The notes: a model not told the origin generated them from the sequence alone. DNA of 64,000 nucleotides from CADEED01 sp020442965 (GCA_041395525.1 JAWLAH010000004.1:62001-126000), one strand, 5' to 3'; numbered from the stretch's first letter, positions 20,992 through 29,706 are shown. Translations and numbers: made by a program.

Positions 20992-21885
20992 TTACCGGAG
21001 AGCTGCGCCGCCGACGATTCGTCGCTCGAGGTCGACTTGGTTTGCGGGCAGCTGATCGCGGCGACAACGGGCTCGACACCACAGATAACTGATCAATCTG
21101 TGCCAATCGGCGAGCGCGGACAACATGTCAAACGTCGCGCCATGCTCCTGCAAGCCAGACGCTGACAATAACAACCTGCTGTGCTCGGCCGCCTGCGGAT
21201 AGTAAGACAAGACGCAGGCGAGATCCATGAGCGGATCGCCGACTTGTGCGTACTCCCAATCAATCAGCACGAGACGTTGATTCTGAATGAGATTACGCGC
21301 GTCGAGATCATTGTGAACGATGGTCGCCGTGCGAGTCGAAGGCTTGGAGCCATCGAGCGCGCGCTGCCCGCGGTCGAGAAGCTCCTTGAGTAGCGCGCGA
21401 TCATCCTGCGAGTCGGGCCGCACTATCCGTACATAGTCTTGCAATACCGTAGCAGGATCGAACGGCGCTACCTGAGGCGGCGTTACGGAGTGCAGAACCC
21501 GCAAGCGACCTGCGAGCTCGCGCAGATCCGCTGCACGCGAGAAACATGCCGCAGTCCATGCTCGACCGTCTACGAATTCGGTAATCAGGAATCTTCCGGT
21601 TGGATCCGCCACAATCACGGCAGGAGCAAGGCCGGCAGCGGCGGCGACGCGGTGCAACGCGACTTCTCGTTGTCGGTCGATCGCCAGGCCTTCCACCCCG
21701 GTCGCGTTGACGCGCACGGCGAAATGCCCACGAGTCGTGCGCACTTGCGCAGTCGTATTGCTGATCCCTCCGGCGAGTGGGGTCACGGACAAAGGCGGCT
21801 CGCCATTCTCGCAGCCAGGGACTGCGCGCATGACTTCGTGCGGTATCACGCGGCTGCCGTTGCCGCTCGGTATTGCTTCAGCCAT
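20992..21885 (-). CDS. Choline/thiamine-kinase-like aminoglycoside phosphotransferase family protein
   Basis: Protein kinase-like phosphotransferase, 297 residues from the ATG at 21885. It has an ATP-binding N-lobe (LAGGISNTTAQVRT, FAVRVN), the catalytic loop VHNDLDARNLI and the metal motif LIDWEYAQVGDPLMDLA, as in choline and thiamine kinases. The open frame runs upstream to 22005, but that part overlaps the transporter; even from 21885 the genes overlap by 40 bases. It is the last gene of the TPP-riboswitch operon, so phosphorylation of imported thiamine (ThiK-like) is the best guess. Trapping thiamine as a phosphate would drive a facilitator of the PnuT type. Confidence 0.7.
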   Translation of the reverse strand: MAEAIPSGNGSRVIPHEVMRAVPGCENGEPPLSVTPLAGGISNTTAQVRTTRGHFAVRVNATGVEGLAIDRQREVALHRVAAAAGLAPAVIVADPTGRFLITEFVDGRAWTAACFSRAADLRELAGRLRVLHSVTPPQVAPFDPATVLQDYVRIVRPDSQDDRALLKELLDRGQRALDGSKPSTRTATIVHNDLDARNLIQNQRLVLIDWEYAQVGDPLMDLACVLSYYPQAAEHSRLLLSASGLQEHGATFDMLSALADWHRLISYLWCRARCRRDQLPANQVDLERRIVGGAALR

Positions 21886-22448
21886 TCGACCAGGCCCACG
21901 CAAGCGATGACGATATAGATGACGAACAGCAGCGCTGCGAAGTACAGCCCCTGTGCCGCATACAAGAACACTAACACCGAATCCGTGACAATCCAGTAAA
22001 TCCAATTCTCAATCTTGGCACGCGCCACCAACAAGGTGGCAAACAGACTGAACCAGGTGACCGTGGAATCGAGCCGTGGCCAGGCAGCGTCGGTCTCCGC
22101 CGTCAGGTAACTTGCCGTGGCCCACGCCAGCGCTCCGAGTACGACGGCCGCAGCGACATGAACTCGGGGCGGCCAGAACCCTACCTTGATGGGAGCCGCG
22201 CCTGATTGCCGCGACCAGTGCCAGAACCCGTACGCGGACATCACGACATAGTAGACCTGCAGTAACGCTTGCATCGGCAACTGACGACTTGCCGCGAGGC
22301 CGGCCAGCAGCATGGAACTACCAGCTCCAGCAATCCAACAAAGCCGATTCCTTCGAACTGCGAGAATCGAGTAAGCGACGCCGAGAATGAGCGCGAGAAT
22401 TTCGAGCGGCGAACTCGCAGCGAAGCCGGCAATGACCCTGTCGAGCAC
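21846..22448 (-). CDS. PnuC-family transporter, probably thiamine (PnuT-like)
   Basis: Integral membrane protein of 200 residues with about seven hydrophobic segments and the PnuC-family patterns LQVYYVVMSAYGFWHW and ENWIYWIVTDSVLVFLYAAQGL. PnuC proteins are facilitators for vitamins whose substrate is trapped by phosphorylation: nicotinamide riboside for PnuC, thiamine for PnuT. Its position in a TPP-riboswitch operon, next to a thiamine-type receptor, a YkoF-like protein and a kinase-like protein, points to thiamine. The substrate call is inference from context. Confidence 0.78.
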   Translation of the reverse strand: MLDRVIAGFAASSPLEILALILGVAYSILAVRRNRLCWIAGAGSSMLLAGLAASRQLPMQALLQVYYVVMSAYGFWHWSRQSGAAPIKVGFWPPRVHVAAAVVLGALAWATASYLTAETDAAWPRLDSTVTWFSLFATLLVARAKIENWIYWIVTDSVLVFLYAAQGLYFAALLFVIYIVIACVGLVEWLKQYRAATAAA

Positions 22449-22454
22449 GCGTGG

Positions 22455-22700
22455 TCAGGGCGCGTATGGGCCGATGATCTTCAGCACGAACACGGACTTG
22501 TCAGCACGCTCGAACACAGTGCGGCATTCCTGCGCCAACATCGCCATCACCGAATCGTACGGTCCAAAGATCTGCGTGCTCATGCTGCTCGTGACGACCT
22601 TGAGGCCCGGGTGCAAATTCAGCCGCTCGATGAACGCTGCGATCACTGGAACAAACTCGCGATCGAGCGGATACAGACTGACTTCTACACCGATGTCCAT
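22455..22700 (-). CDS. YkoF/MTH1187-like thiamine-binding protein
   Basis: Small protein of 81 residues, with no signal peptide. It begins MDIGVEVSLYPL and contains FIERLNLHPGLKVVTSSMSTQIFG and VFVLKIIGPYAP. This matches the ferredoxin-like fold of the MTH1187/YkoF group, some members of which bind thiamine or hydroxymethylpyrimidine. It lies between the receptor and the transporter, with 16 and 6 bp gaps. A cytosolic thiamine-binding or sensing role is likely. The homology is from pattern recognition only. Confidence 0.65.
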   Translation of the reverse strand: MDIGVEVSLYPLDREFVPVIAAFIERLNLHPGLKVVTSSMSTQIFGPYDSVMAMLAQECRTVFERADKSVFVLKIIGPYAP

Positions 22701-22716
22701 GCTGCTGATCTACCTC

Positions 22717-24792
22717 TCAATCCCATGCGTAATGAAGCGTTACACCGATCTGACGGGGGTCGGCTGCCTGCGTATAGAGCCTAACAGGAAAATCCGGCGG
22801 TTCGTTGCCGAACGAAAACCCACGTTGCGAGTACGCACGGTCAAACAGATTCCTCGCCCAGAATTCGATGGTTGCGGCGCGCCACTCCAATCCGACTTTC
22901 AGGTTGGTGACGGTGTAGGCTCGCGAGCGCTCGTCGTGGCTCGCGGCAAAGTAGAACTCATCGCGGCCGGACACGTCGATGCGCGCGAACCAGCCGTGCG
23001 GATGGCGATATGCAGCATAGCTCGCAAACTGATAGCGCGGTGCGTGCGGCTGATCGCGCCCGGACAGATCACGTCCCGCGGTGACGTATTCAAGATAGGT
23101 TGCGCGCAGCAGACCCAAGGAACCGCCGATTGACCATCGGCGGGTCGCCTGCCAATCGACCGCCGCCTCCAGGCCCAGATTTCGGCCACGCGCGGCGTTA
23201 TCGGTGTAATACACGAAACTGAGCGGATCGCCGGGCACTATTTGCGTGGAATTCTCGACTTGTTGCTCACGCCGCTCCATCCAGAATAGGGCAAGACTGC
23301 CCCGCAATCGACGATCATCATCCTGTGCCTTCAGACCCACTTCGGCGCTCTCGAGATACTCCGCGGAGAACTCGCGTCGCTCGCTTGGAATCGCAGCACC
23401 AAGGTTGAAACCGCCTGCCTTATAGCCGCGCGATACACTCAAGTACAGCGAACGACCAGCGCCCAACCGATGCAGGGCTGTCACCGTCGCACCCCACATC
23501 GTTTCACCGGGAGCCAACGACTCGCCGTCGCTATCGTCGTAGCGGACATCGCGTCGCTCCAGTCGGGCGCCCACCGACAGAGTGGTTTCGGTCGCTACCT
23601 CGCGCGAGACTTCTCCGTAGAGCGCGCTGTTAGTCGAACGATAGCTGCTGGTGAGCTCGCGCAAAGTGTCACCGTTATAGCGATCGAGTTGCGTACCGTC
23701 TTCGGTGAGGCGCAGTGCGTAAAGTCCCAGCGTCCAACTCAAGGGCGTCGATTCGGTCGAGATCAGCCGAATGTCCTGGCTGAAGCTGCGACGCTGCCGA
23801 TCGAACACGGAGGTGTAATCGTAGGGCCCATTCGCGCCCCAGCTGACATTGTTCCCCCAATCACCATCGAATGAGTAGGCGATACGCGAGTCCGCCGCGG
23901 CACTGACCAGTTTGAGTTCTGCATTCCGCCAACCGAAATAGCCCACTCGCAGCGATGTGCCAACTGAACGCTGTGCGTCCCGCCCGGGGTTGTCAGACAA
24001 TGTTACACGCGAATTGTCGATCGAGAACGCATCGTAGCCATTGTCAATATCAACCCAGAACGCTGTCGCGTCCGCGCGCCACTCCCCGGCCGGTCGCCAG
24101 CGCAACCGGGCGCGCAATGTCGTCTCATCCAACCTATTGGTGTCGTTGCGATCCAAAAAGATGTTGTTGCGAAAGCCGTTGCTCCGCTGACGCTGCCCGA
24201 CGAGCCGGTACGCTACAGCGCCGCTTTCACCCAGCGGTCCGCTCAGCACACCACCAATGCCTTGCAGGTCGTCGTTGCCGGCGTCTGCCTGCATTCGCGC
24301 TTCGAATTGCTCGCTCGGTGCGTGCGTGCGCATGGCAATGATTCCAGCCAGCGCATTGGCACCGTAAGTCACTCCTTGTGGGCCGCGTAGCACCTCGACT
24401 TGATCCATATCGAACAGAGTTGCCGGCATCCCCACGCCAGAGAAATCGACGTCATCGATCAGGAATCCGACAGACGGATTCGGCGCTCCCTGCCACTGTT
24501 CCAGTTCACCGATGCCCCGCAGCTGAAAGTAGCGCGGGCGGGAACTGCCCGCCGCCCAATTCAAATTGGGGATGAGACTCAATACGTCGGCCAAGTGCTG
24601 TTGCCCGGCTTCTTGCAGCACCGTCGAGTTCAAAACGGTGACGCTCGCGGGGGTGTCGGATGCCAGGCGCTCACGGAGCTGTGCCGTTACGAGCACTTCC
24701 TCGAGCGGCTCATCGGCACCGATCGCACGCGTCGGGGCGCTCGCGAAAGCGAGCAATGTGGCACAGAAGACCAAGTGGCTGAATGACTTCAT
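22717..24792 (-). CDS. TonB-dependent outer-membrane receptor, probably for thiamine
   Basis: Outer-membrane receptor of 691 residues. A signal peptide (about 25 residues, ending near TRAIGA) precedes a TonB-box-like EVLVTAQ, the plug domain (TPASVTVLN, LRGIGE, VEVLRGPQGVTYGANALAGII) and a long beta-barrel with a C-terminal aromatic-ending strand (GVTLHYAWD). It is the first gene after a TPP riboswitch, so it most likely takes up thiamine or a thiamine phosphate. Such riboswitch-linked receptors are known in gammaproteobacteria. The three smaller genes downstream form the inner-membrane and cytosolic part of the same system. Confidence 0.88.
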   Translation of the reverse strand: MKSFSHLVFCATLLAFASAPTRAIGADEPLEEVLVTAQLRERLASDTPASVTVLNSTVLQEAGQQHLADVLSLIPNLNWAAGSSRPRYFQLRGIGELEQWQGAPNPSVGFLIDDVDFSGVGMPATLFDMDQVEVLRGPQGVTYGANALAGIIAMRTHAPSEQFEARMQADAGNDDLQGIGGVLSGPLGESGAVAYRLVGQRQRSNGFRNNIFLDRNDTNRLDETTLRARLRWRPAGEWRADATAFWVDIDNGYDAFSIDNSRVTLSDNPGRDAQRSVGTSLRVGYFGWRNAELKLVSAAADSRIAYSFDGDWGNNVSWGANGPYDYTSVFDRQRRSFSQDIRLISTESTPLSWTLGLYALRLTEDGTQLDRYNGDTLRELTSSYRSTNSALYGEVSREVATETTLSVGARLERRDVRYDDSDGESLAPGETMWGATVTALHRLGAGRSLYLSVSRGYKAGGFNLGAAIPSERREFSAEYLESAEVGLKAQDDDRRLRGSLALFWMERREQQVENSTQIVPGDPLSFVYYTDNAARGRNLGLEAAVDWQATRRWSIGGSLGLLRATYLEYVTAGRDLSGRDQPHAPRYQFASYAAYRHPHGWFARIDVSGRDEFYFAASHDERSRAYTVTNLKVGLEWRAATIEFWARNLFDRAYSQRGFSFGNEPPDFPVRLYTQAADPRQIGVTLHYAWD

Positions 24793-24793
24793 A

Positions 24794-24888
24794 TCCCTAC
24801 GCCGGTACTAACCGGATCAGGTTCTACGGGTTCGTCAGCAGAACTGACGTCTCAGGCCCTGAATGGGAGGCCGCCCCGACGAGTAACC
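24794..24888 (-). promoter_or_regulatory. TPP (thi-box) riboswitch
   Basis: On the minus strand, the conserved pieces of the thiamine pyrophosphate aptamer occur in order: GTCGGGGCGG, then GGCCTGAGA, a hairpin, ACCCGTAGAACCTGATCCGG and TACCGGCGTAGGGA. These are the thi-box consensus parts (CTGAGA and the ACCTGATC core intact). The 3' strand of the aptamer ends about two bases from the receptor ATG, so ligand binding would directly hide the ribosome site: translational control is the simplest reading. Low TPP should open expression of the whole uptake operon. Confidence 0.92.
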
Positions 24889-25004
24889 AACATCCTAGTG
24901 TCAAATGGCGCTAATGTGAAGCGTTTCCGCGAACCATTGTGTCCCATGCCAAAATCACTAAACTTGCGCGCCTCTTTCTTGATTGTCACCCGCGAGCAAC
25001 TGTC

Positions 25005-25907
25005 ATGAGCCGCAGCATGCAAGTTTTTCAGGTGGATGCCTTCACACGCACGCGGTTCACCGGCAACCCGGCCGGCGTTGTTCTGAACGCCGACACCCTG
25101 AGCGACGCGGAAATGCTCGCCGTTGCACGCGAGCTGAACAACGCGGACACGGCGTTCGTACTTGCGCCGACTGGTGACGATCACGATCTGCGCGTGCGAT
25201 TCTTTACGCCGCGCACCGAGAGTGGCTTCGTCGGGCATGCCACGGTCGCGACACACTATGTCCTATCGCGCGACGGTGCCTCACGCGAGCGGGTTCGGCA
25301 GTACCAGAAGTCGGGCATCGTAACAATCGACGTGCGGGGCAACGATGCCGCCCGGCAAATTGCGATTCGGCAACCTGCACCCCCGTTGGGCCGAGAGCTG
25401 CATGACCGCGAACGGATGGCGGTACTCGACGCATTGGCGCTTTCGACCGCTGATCTCGACACGCGTTGCCCGCTACGCATCGTGGGCAGCGGTAGCACAC
25501 GCTTGTTGGTCGGTGTGCGCGGACCAGATCAACTCAAGCAACTGAAGCCGGACTTCACGCGACTGACGACTCTATCGGCGCAATTTGGTGCGGCAGGATT
25601 CTTCGTCTTCACACTTGCGCCCAAAATCGCCCATGCCATGGTCGAATCACGGATGTTCTGTCCGGCACTCGGCATTCCCGAGGATCCAGTGAGCGGCAAT
25701 GCACACGGGCTACTCGGCACCTACCTGCTCGCCAACAACCTGCTGTCACACGATGATACGGTTGCGCGGTTCACTGGTGCACAAGGTCACTACATGAATC
25801 GGGCCGGGCAGGTAGACATTGAACTCGAATTGACGCGCGGAAAACTGAACAGCGTCTGGATCATCGGCCAGGCGGAGATCGTTTTCGAAACAACGATCAC
25901 TCTATAA
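25005..25907 (+). CDS. PhzF-family epimerase/isomerase
   Basis: PhzF-like protein, about 300 residues, of the diaminopimelate-epimerase fold. Signatures are VDAFTRTRFTGNPAGVVL, the conserved Glu region ELNNADTAFVL, GFVGHATVATHYVL and EDPVSGNAHGLLG. Members isomerise 2,3-dihydro-3-hydroxyanthranilate in phenazine making, but most are of unknown substrate and no phenazine genes are here. The ATG at 25005 gives the family N-terminus; an in-frame start at 24939 is possible. It diverges from the riboswitch operon and converges on the carbonic anhydrase-like gene, with three bases between stops. Confidence 0.83.
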   Translation: MSRSMQVFQVDAFTRTRFTGNPAGVVLNADTLSDAEMLAVARELNNADTAFVLAPTGDDHDLRVRFFTPRTESGFVGHATVATHYVLSRDGASRERVRQYQKSGIVTIDVRGNDAARQIAIRQPAPPLGRELHDRERMAVLDALALSTADLDTRCPLRIVGSGSTRLLVGVRGPDQLKQLKPDFTRLTTLSAQFGAAGFFVFTLAPKIAHAMVESRMFCPALGIPEDPVSGNAHGLLGTYLLANNLLSHDDTVARFTGAQGHYMNRAGQVDIELELTRGKLNSVWIIGQAEIVFETTITL

Positions 25908-25910
25908 CGG

Positions 25911-26465
25911 CTAGGCGTTTGCGGCTGGCACCGCGTATGAACGCGCGTCTACACGTAGACCAATGCGATACTCTCGCAGGCGTTTGCGGTACACGTCGCC
26001 GGCACGGCGAATCATCGCGAGGTCCTTCTCGGTCGTCTCGCGAATCACTTTGCCGGGCGCGCCCATGACTACCGAACCGTCCGGAATCGACCTATCCGGC
26101 GGGATCAGCGCGCCGGCAGCAATCAGACAATGACGCCCCACCGTCACGCGATCGAGCACCATGGCACCGTTCGCAATCATGGTCTCATCGCCGATCGTGC
26201 AACTATGCAAAAAGGCCCGGTGCCCAATCGTCACGCGCGCACCAATCTTCGTCGGCGAACCCCGGTCCGTATGAATCACTGTGCCGTCCTGCACATTGGT
26301 GCCGTCGCCAATCTCGATCCAATCGGAATCGCCACGCAGAACGCATTGAAACCACACCGACGCGTCCCGGCCCAAGCGCACAGCGCCGATAACGTCTGCG
26401 CTGGGCGCGACATACCAGTCGTTGTCCAAAGTCTCGACGCGCTTGTTATCTAGCGTATATATCAA
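25911..26465 (-). CDS. Gamma-carbonic anhydrase-like hexapeptide-repeat protein (YrdA type)
   Basis: Left-handed beta-helix protein of about 184 residues. Repeats run through IGAVRLGRDASVWFQCVLRGD, IGDGTNVQDGTVIH and IGHRAFLHSCTIGDETMIANGAMVL, with three metal-binding His positions in HTD, IGHRAFLHSC. It ends in GAPGKVIRETTEKD as in YrdA/PaaY proteins. No ATG fits: the frame extends to 26537 inside the neighbour, and a TTG at 26465, eleven bases after a GGAG, gives the normal family length. It is the last gene of the SDR-propeller-LLM operon. Confidence 0.83.
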   Translation of the reverse strand: MIYTLDNKRVETLDNDWYVAPSADVIGAVRLGRDASVWFQCVLRGDSDWIEIGDGTNVQDGTVIHTDRGSPTKIGARVTIGHRAFLHSCTIGDETMIANGAMVLDRVTVGRHCLIAAGALIPPDRSIPDGSVVMGAPGKVIRETTEKDLAMIRRAGDVYRKRLREYRIGLRVDARSYAVPAANA

Positions 26466-26469
26466 TTGG

Positions 26470-27462
26470 TCAAATGCTCCGGAGTTGGCAAACCTGCGAC
26501 AGGATCTCGTACGAACGAATACGCGCGGCGTCATCAAAGACTCCGGCGACGACGATCAATTCGTTCGCACCAGTATCTGTTGCGATTTTCTCGACGCCAG
26601 TGCGAACGGTATCGGCCGATCCAACGACCGAATACGCCAACATCTGACTCGCCAACTGCTTCTCCGCCGGGCTCCAGAAAGTCTCGATATCATCGATCGG
26701 CGGCCGTTGCAGACCACGTTGGCCGCGACGCAGCAGCGCGAACGATTGCTGCGTGGTCGTGAAAAGGCGCCGTGCGGCGGCAGCGGTGTCAGCCGCAATG
26801 ACATTGACTGCAACCATTGCGTAAGGCTCGGCACACTGCGCCGACGGCTGGAATCGGGACCGATAGATCGCCAGCGCCTCGTGCAACGCATCGGGCGCGA
26901 AATGCGAGGCGAACGCGTAAGGCAGCCCTAGCGCCGCCGCAACCTGCGCGCCGTACAGACTCGACCCCAGTATCCACAGGGGCACGTTCGTGCCGCCACC
27001 CGGAACGGCTTGCACCGTTTGACCCGCCGCCACCGGGGCGAGCAAGGCCTGTAGTTCTTGCACGTCCTGTGGAAAGTACTCGGCGCTCGCCGGATCACGC
27101 CGCAGCGCCCCGACAGTTGCCTGGTCAGTTCCAGGTGCTCGACCAAGTCCCAGATCAATCCGCCCCGGATAGAGCGACTCCAGCGTACCAAACTGCTCCG
27201 CGATCACCAGGGGCGAGTGGTTAGGCAGCATGACGCCACCCGCGCCAATGCGAATTGTCTTAGTGCCGGCCGCAAGATACCCCATGACAACCGATGTCGC
27301 AGCACTCGCGATACCGGGCATGTTGTGGTGTTCGGCCACCCAGAACCGCCGATAGCCCAGGTCCTCCGCATGCTGTGCGAGCTCGAGGCTACGCGGCAGT
27401 GCCTCACGCGGCGTCTCACCGACACGAACCGGTACGAGGTCGAGAATTGACAGCGGTACCAT
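26470..27462 (-). CDS. LLM-class flavin-dependent oxidoreductase
   Basis: Luciferase-like monooxygenase of 330 residues (YhbW/MsnO8-like group). Typical blocks are LSILDLVPVRVGETPREAL, YRRFWVAEHHNMPGIASAATSV, IRIGAGGVMLPNHSPLVIAEQFGTLE and GRIDLGLGRAPGTD. Such enzymes use FMN (rarely F420) on diverse organic substrates; the substrate is not predictable. It lies eight bases after the propeller gene and four bases before the TTG start of the carbonic anhydrase-like gene. Confidence 0.87.
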   Translation of the reverse strand: MVPLSILDLVPVRVGETPREALPRSLELAQHAEDLGYRRFWVAEHHNMPGIASAATSVVMGYLAAGTKTIRIGAGGVMLPNHSPLVIAEQFGTLESLYPGRIDLGLGRAPGTDQATVGALRRDPASAEYFPQDVQELQALLAPVAAGQTVQAVPGGGTNVPLWILGSSLYGAQVAAALGLPYAFASHFAPDALHEALAIYRSRFQPSAQCAEPYAMVAVNVIAADTAAAARRLFTTTQQSFALLRRGQRGLQRPPIDDIETFWSPAEKQLASQMLAYSVVGSADTVRTGVEKIATDTGANELIVVAGVFDDAARIRSYEILSQVCQLRSI

Positions 27463-27470
27463 CGGCGCGA

Positions 27471-28799
27471 CTATTTCTTACGTCGCACAACCCTGCGCTT
27501 GCCGGATGGGCGCTTGCTCTTGGCGCGGGTGCGTGCGGCCGCCTTGGCCCGCTTCGTGACTGACTTCTTCTTGGCGGCGCTCTTTTTGACTGCGCTCTTT
27601 CTGACCGCGCTCTTCGTGGCGGCTCGCTTCTGCGCAGGTTTCTTCTTGACGACCTTCTTCCGGGCGGCGGTCTTGCGCGACGGCTTGCGCTTGCTGCTCG
27701 GCGGTACCGCAGGTTGCGGCGCGATCGGCGCATTTGTTCGCTTGCTAACTATTTGTGCGCGGGCAGCACGCGTCCCCTCGCCCTGATACTCGACCACACC
27801 GGCAAGTGCCTTTGCGCCGCCGGTCTTGATCGTCCCTAGCTGCGCGCCGGAGGCGAGTTCGATCTTCAGCACATCGCCCGAAAAGTAATTACCCACGTAG
27901 CCGTAGCGCCCATCGGTGGTGATATCCATGATCGCCCAGCCAAATCCTGGCAGCGCAATTTCACGCTTGGTCGCACCGCTGTCATCGACCACTTCCACGC
28001 GCCCACCCCGCAGCACATAGAGCATCCCGTTGGGGGCATACTCCATCGCGAAGAACATCGCCGGCGGCCCCTGAAACGGCGGCTGAAATGACTGTAGATC
28101 CGGCAGTTGTTTGTCGTTGGCCAAGTCGTATCGCATCAGGCGCGGCCCCGTCTCGGAGCAATAGACCAACGTCTTGCCATCGGCCGACAGCGTGGACATC
28201 GTCACGCCAAGAAAGCCACCCATGCCGCCATGCGTTTGCGTAGCGTACTCCTTGATCAACTTGCCATCGGATTTGAAATGCCACACATGCCCGTCGCCGA
28301 AGCGATCCGTACCGGGCATGAACGGCAGCTTAGTATGCATGCGTGCCGCAATCTCGGGCTTGACGGTAGAACCGACCACGTGCTCACCCAGATATAGCGT
28401 GCCGTCTGGCGCAAAATTCACGTGCGAAAATGGCCGGCGCGGAAACTCCGACCGACGCACCACCTTGCCGTCCGGATGAATGTTGAGGACCACGAACTCC
28501 TGACTGTCGAACGCCCACAGCACACCGCGCGGATCGAACTTCAAGCCGCCTACGAGATGGGTCGTATCGCGTAGATACAGCAGACCCTTCTGATGACCTG
28601 CGACATCGTACTGGATGATTCGGCCGCGACCCGCGTGATCGTCGTTCGGATCGTTCAACTCAGTGACAGCGACAAACAAATCGCCGAGCGAGAAAGGCTG
28701 CAACGTGGATTCTTGCATCGAAGGTTCCTTTGCCAGGACCGCAGTAAGGAGCACCACAGTCGTCAATACGAAAGCCGTTGGTCCAATGCGCAGCCGCAC
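27471..28799 (-). CDS. Exported beta-propeller protein with a Lys/Arg-rich histone H1-like C-terminal tail
   Basis: Protein of 442 residues. A hydrophobic N-terminal segment (FVLTTVVLLTAVLA) looks like a signal peptide. Residues about 35-345 have the repeating GKVVRR/DGTLYLGEH/ADGKTLVYCSETG/APNGMLYVLRGG pattern of an SMP-30/NHL-like propeller. The last 77 residues hold 36 Lys or Arg with Ala, Ser, Val and Pro, in units such as KSAVKKSAAKKKS, like bacterial H1-like or AlgP tails. The GTG start directly follows the SDR stop (TGAGTG). A basic tail on a protein with an export signal is odd: it could bind DNA, lipopolysaccharide or acidic polymer. No enzyme residues are assigned. Confidence 0.7.
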   Translation of the reverse strand: MRLRIGPTAFVLTTVVLLTAVLAKEPSMQESTLQPFSLGDLFVAVTELNDPNDDHAGRGRIIQYDVAGHQKGLLYLRDTTHLVGGLKFDPRGVLWAFDSQEFVVLNIHPDGKVVRRSEFPRRPFSHVNFAPDGTLYLGEHVVGSTVKPEIAARMHTKLPFMPGTDRFGDGHVWHFKSDGKLIKEYATQTHGGMGGFLGVTMSTLSADGKTLVYCSETGPRLMRYDLANDKQLPDLQSFQPPFQGPPAMFFAMEYAPNGMLYVLRGGRVEVVDDSGATKREIALPGFGWAIMDITTDGRYGYVGNYFSGDVLKIELASGAQLGTIKTGGAKALAGVVEYQGEGTRAARAQIVSKRTNAPIAPQPAVPPSSKRKPSRKTAARKKVVKKKPAQKRAATKSAVRKSAVKKSAAKKKSVTKRAKAAARTRAKSKRPSGKRRVVRRKK

Positions 28800-29627
28800 T
28801 CAGACGCCTAGACCATAGCGCGACAGGATATCGCGCCTGCTGAACAACATGCCAAGACTGCGGCCCATCAATCGCCCAGTGGTGAGCCACGTGATGTCGC
28901 TGCCCTGTTTCGTATCGGCGAGCATGCGATCGACGATCCAGGGCGCGGTCGTCTCGACGTGCTCACCAATGAAATTCAATGGCTTCAGCACTTTGGCGCG
29001 CTCCTCAGGCGGCACAGCGGCGATCTCACGCAACATCCCCTCCGTCATGTTAACACCGGGGCTAATCGTACCGATCAACACCATCGGCGCACTTTCTTTG
29101 GCCTCCTCAACCAGTGCGGTCGCGAAATACTTGAGCGCGCGCTTGGTAGTCGAGTAAACGGTCATGTTCGCAACGACGCGACCCGAGGCGCTGCCCCCGC
29201 CGAGCGTGAGGTAAATCCGGCCACCGCCCTGACGTTTCAGCCCGGCCATCGCAACATCACAGGCAAACAGGGTGCCAATTACATTGTCGCGAACCATCCG
29301 ATCGATGTCATCCGGCGTCGTTTGGAGGAACGACGCGCCCGTGCGTGCGTAACCTGCGTTGTTCACCCAGATGTCGACACGGCCAAATCGCCCGACGGCC
29401 AAATCCCACAGCGACCGCACGGCAGCTGGGTCGGTCGTATCACAAACTACACCGTCGACGACCGCACCCTGCGCGGCGAGTGGCTTGAGCTTGGCGAGCG
29501 CCGCATCTACGCCCGACTGGCTGCGTGCGCAGATAGCCACGTTGTGCCCCCTGCGCAGGAGCTCGGTGGCATAGGCCATCCCAAGCCCTTTAGTGCCACC
29601 CGTGATGACCACCGATTTCGCCGCCAC
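28800..29627 (-). CDS. Short-chain dehydrogenase/reductase
   Basis: Classical SDR of about 275 residues. NAD(P) site TGGTKGLGMAYATELLRRG, with an Arg in AICARSQ that favours NADPH; NNAGYAR; a catalytic region LTLGGGSASG and YSTTK. A C-terminal tail of about 60 residues after the fold (GRLMGRSLGMLFSRRDIL) resembles the tail of the divergent SDR at 29707. I use GTG at 29627 with GGGGG upstream. It heads the operon with the propeller, LLM and carbonic anhydrase-like genes. The substrate is unknown; fatty or steroid-like alcohols are possible. Confidence 0.82.
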   Translation of the reverse strand: MAAKSVVITGGTKGLGMAYATELLRRGHNVAICARSQSGVDAALAKLKPLAAQGAVVDGVVCDTTDPAAVRSLWDLAVGRFGRVDIWVNNAGYARTGASFLQTTPDDIDRMVRDNVIGTLFACDVAMAGLKRQGGGRIYLTLGGGSASGRVVANMTVYSTTKRALKYFATALVEEAKESAPMVLIGTISPGVNMTEGMLREIAAVPPEERAKVLKPLNFIGEHVETTAPWIVDRMLADTKQGSDITWLTTGRLMGRSLGMLFSRRDILSRYGLGV

Positions 29628-29706
29628 GCATCCCCCTACAGCAAGTGCAGACAATAGGCGAAGCGACTGCGCTTTGCGATACTAGTCGCCAATTGAGGGA
29701 TGCAGC

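Noticed and set aside
27499..27786. Plus-strand frame encoding a very hydrophobic repeat (ALFLTALF-like), looking like a membrane protein
   Set aside because: It is the antisense of the Lys-rich tail; AAG/AAA-type codons read backwards give Leu/Phe. No start region or neighbour supports it.
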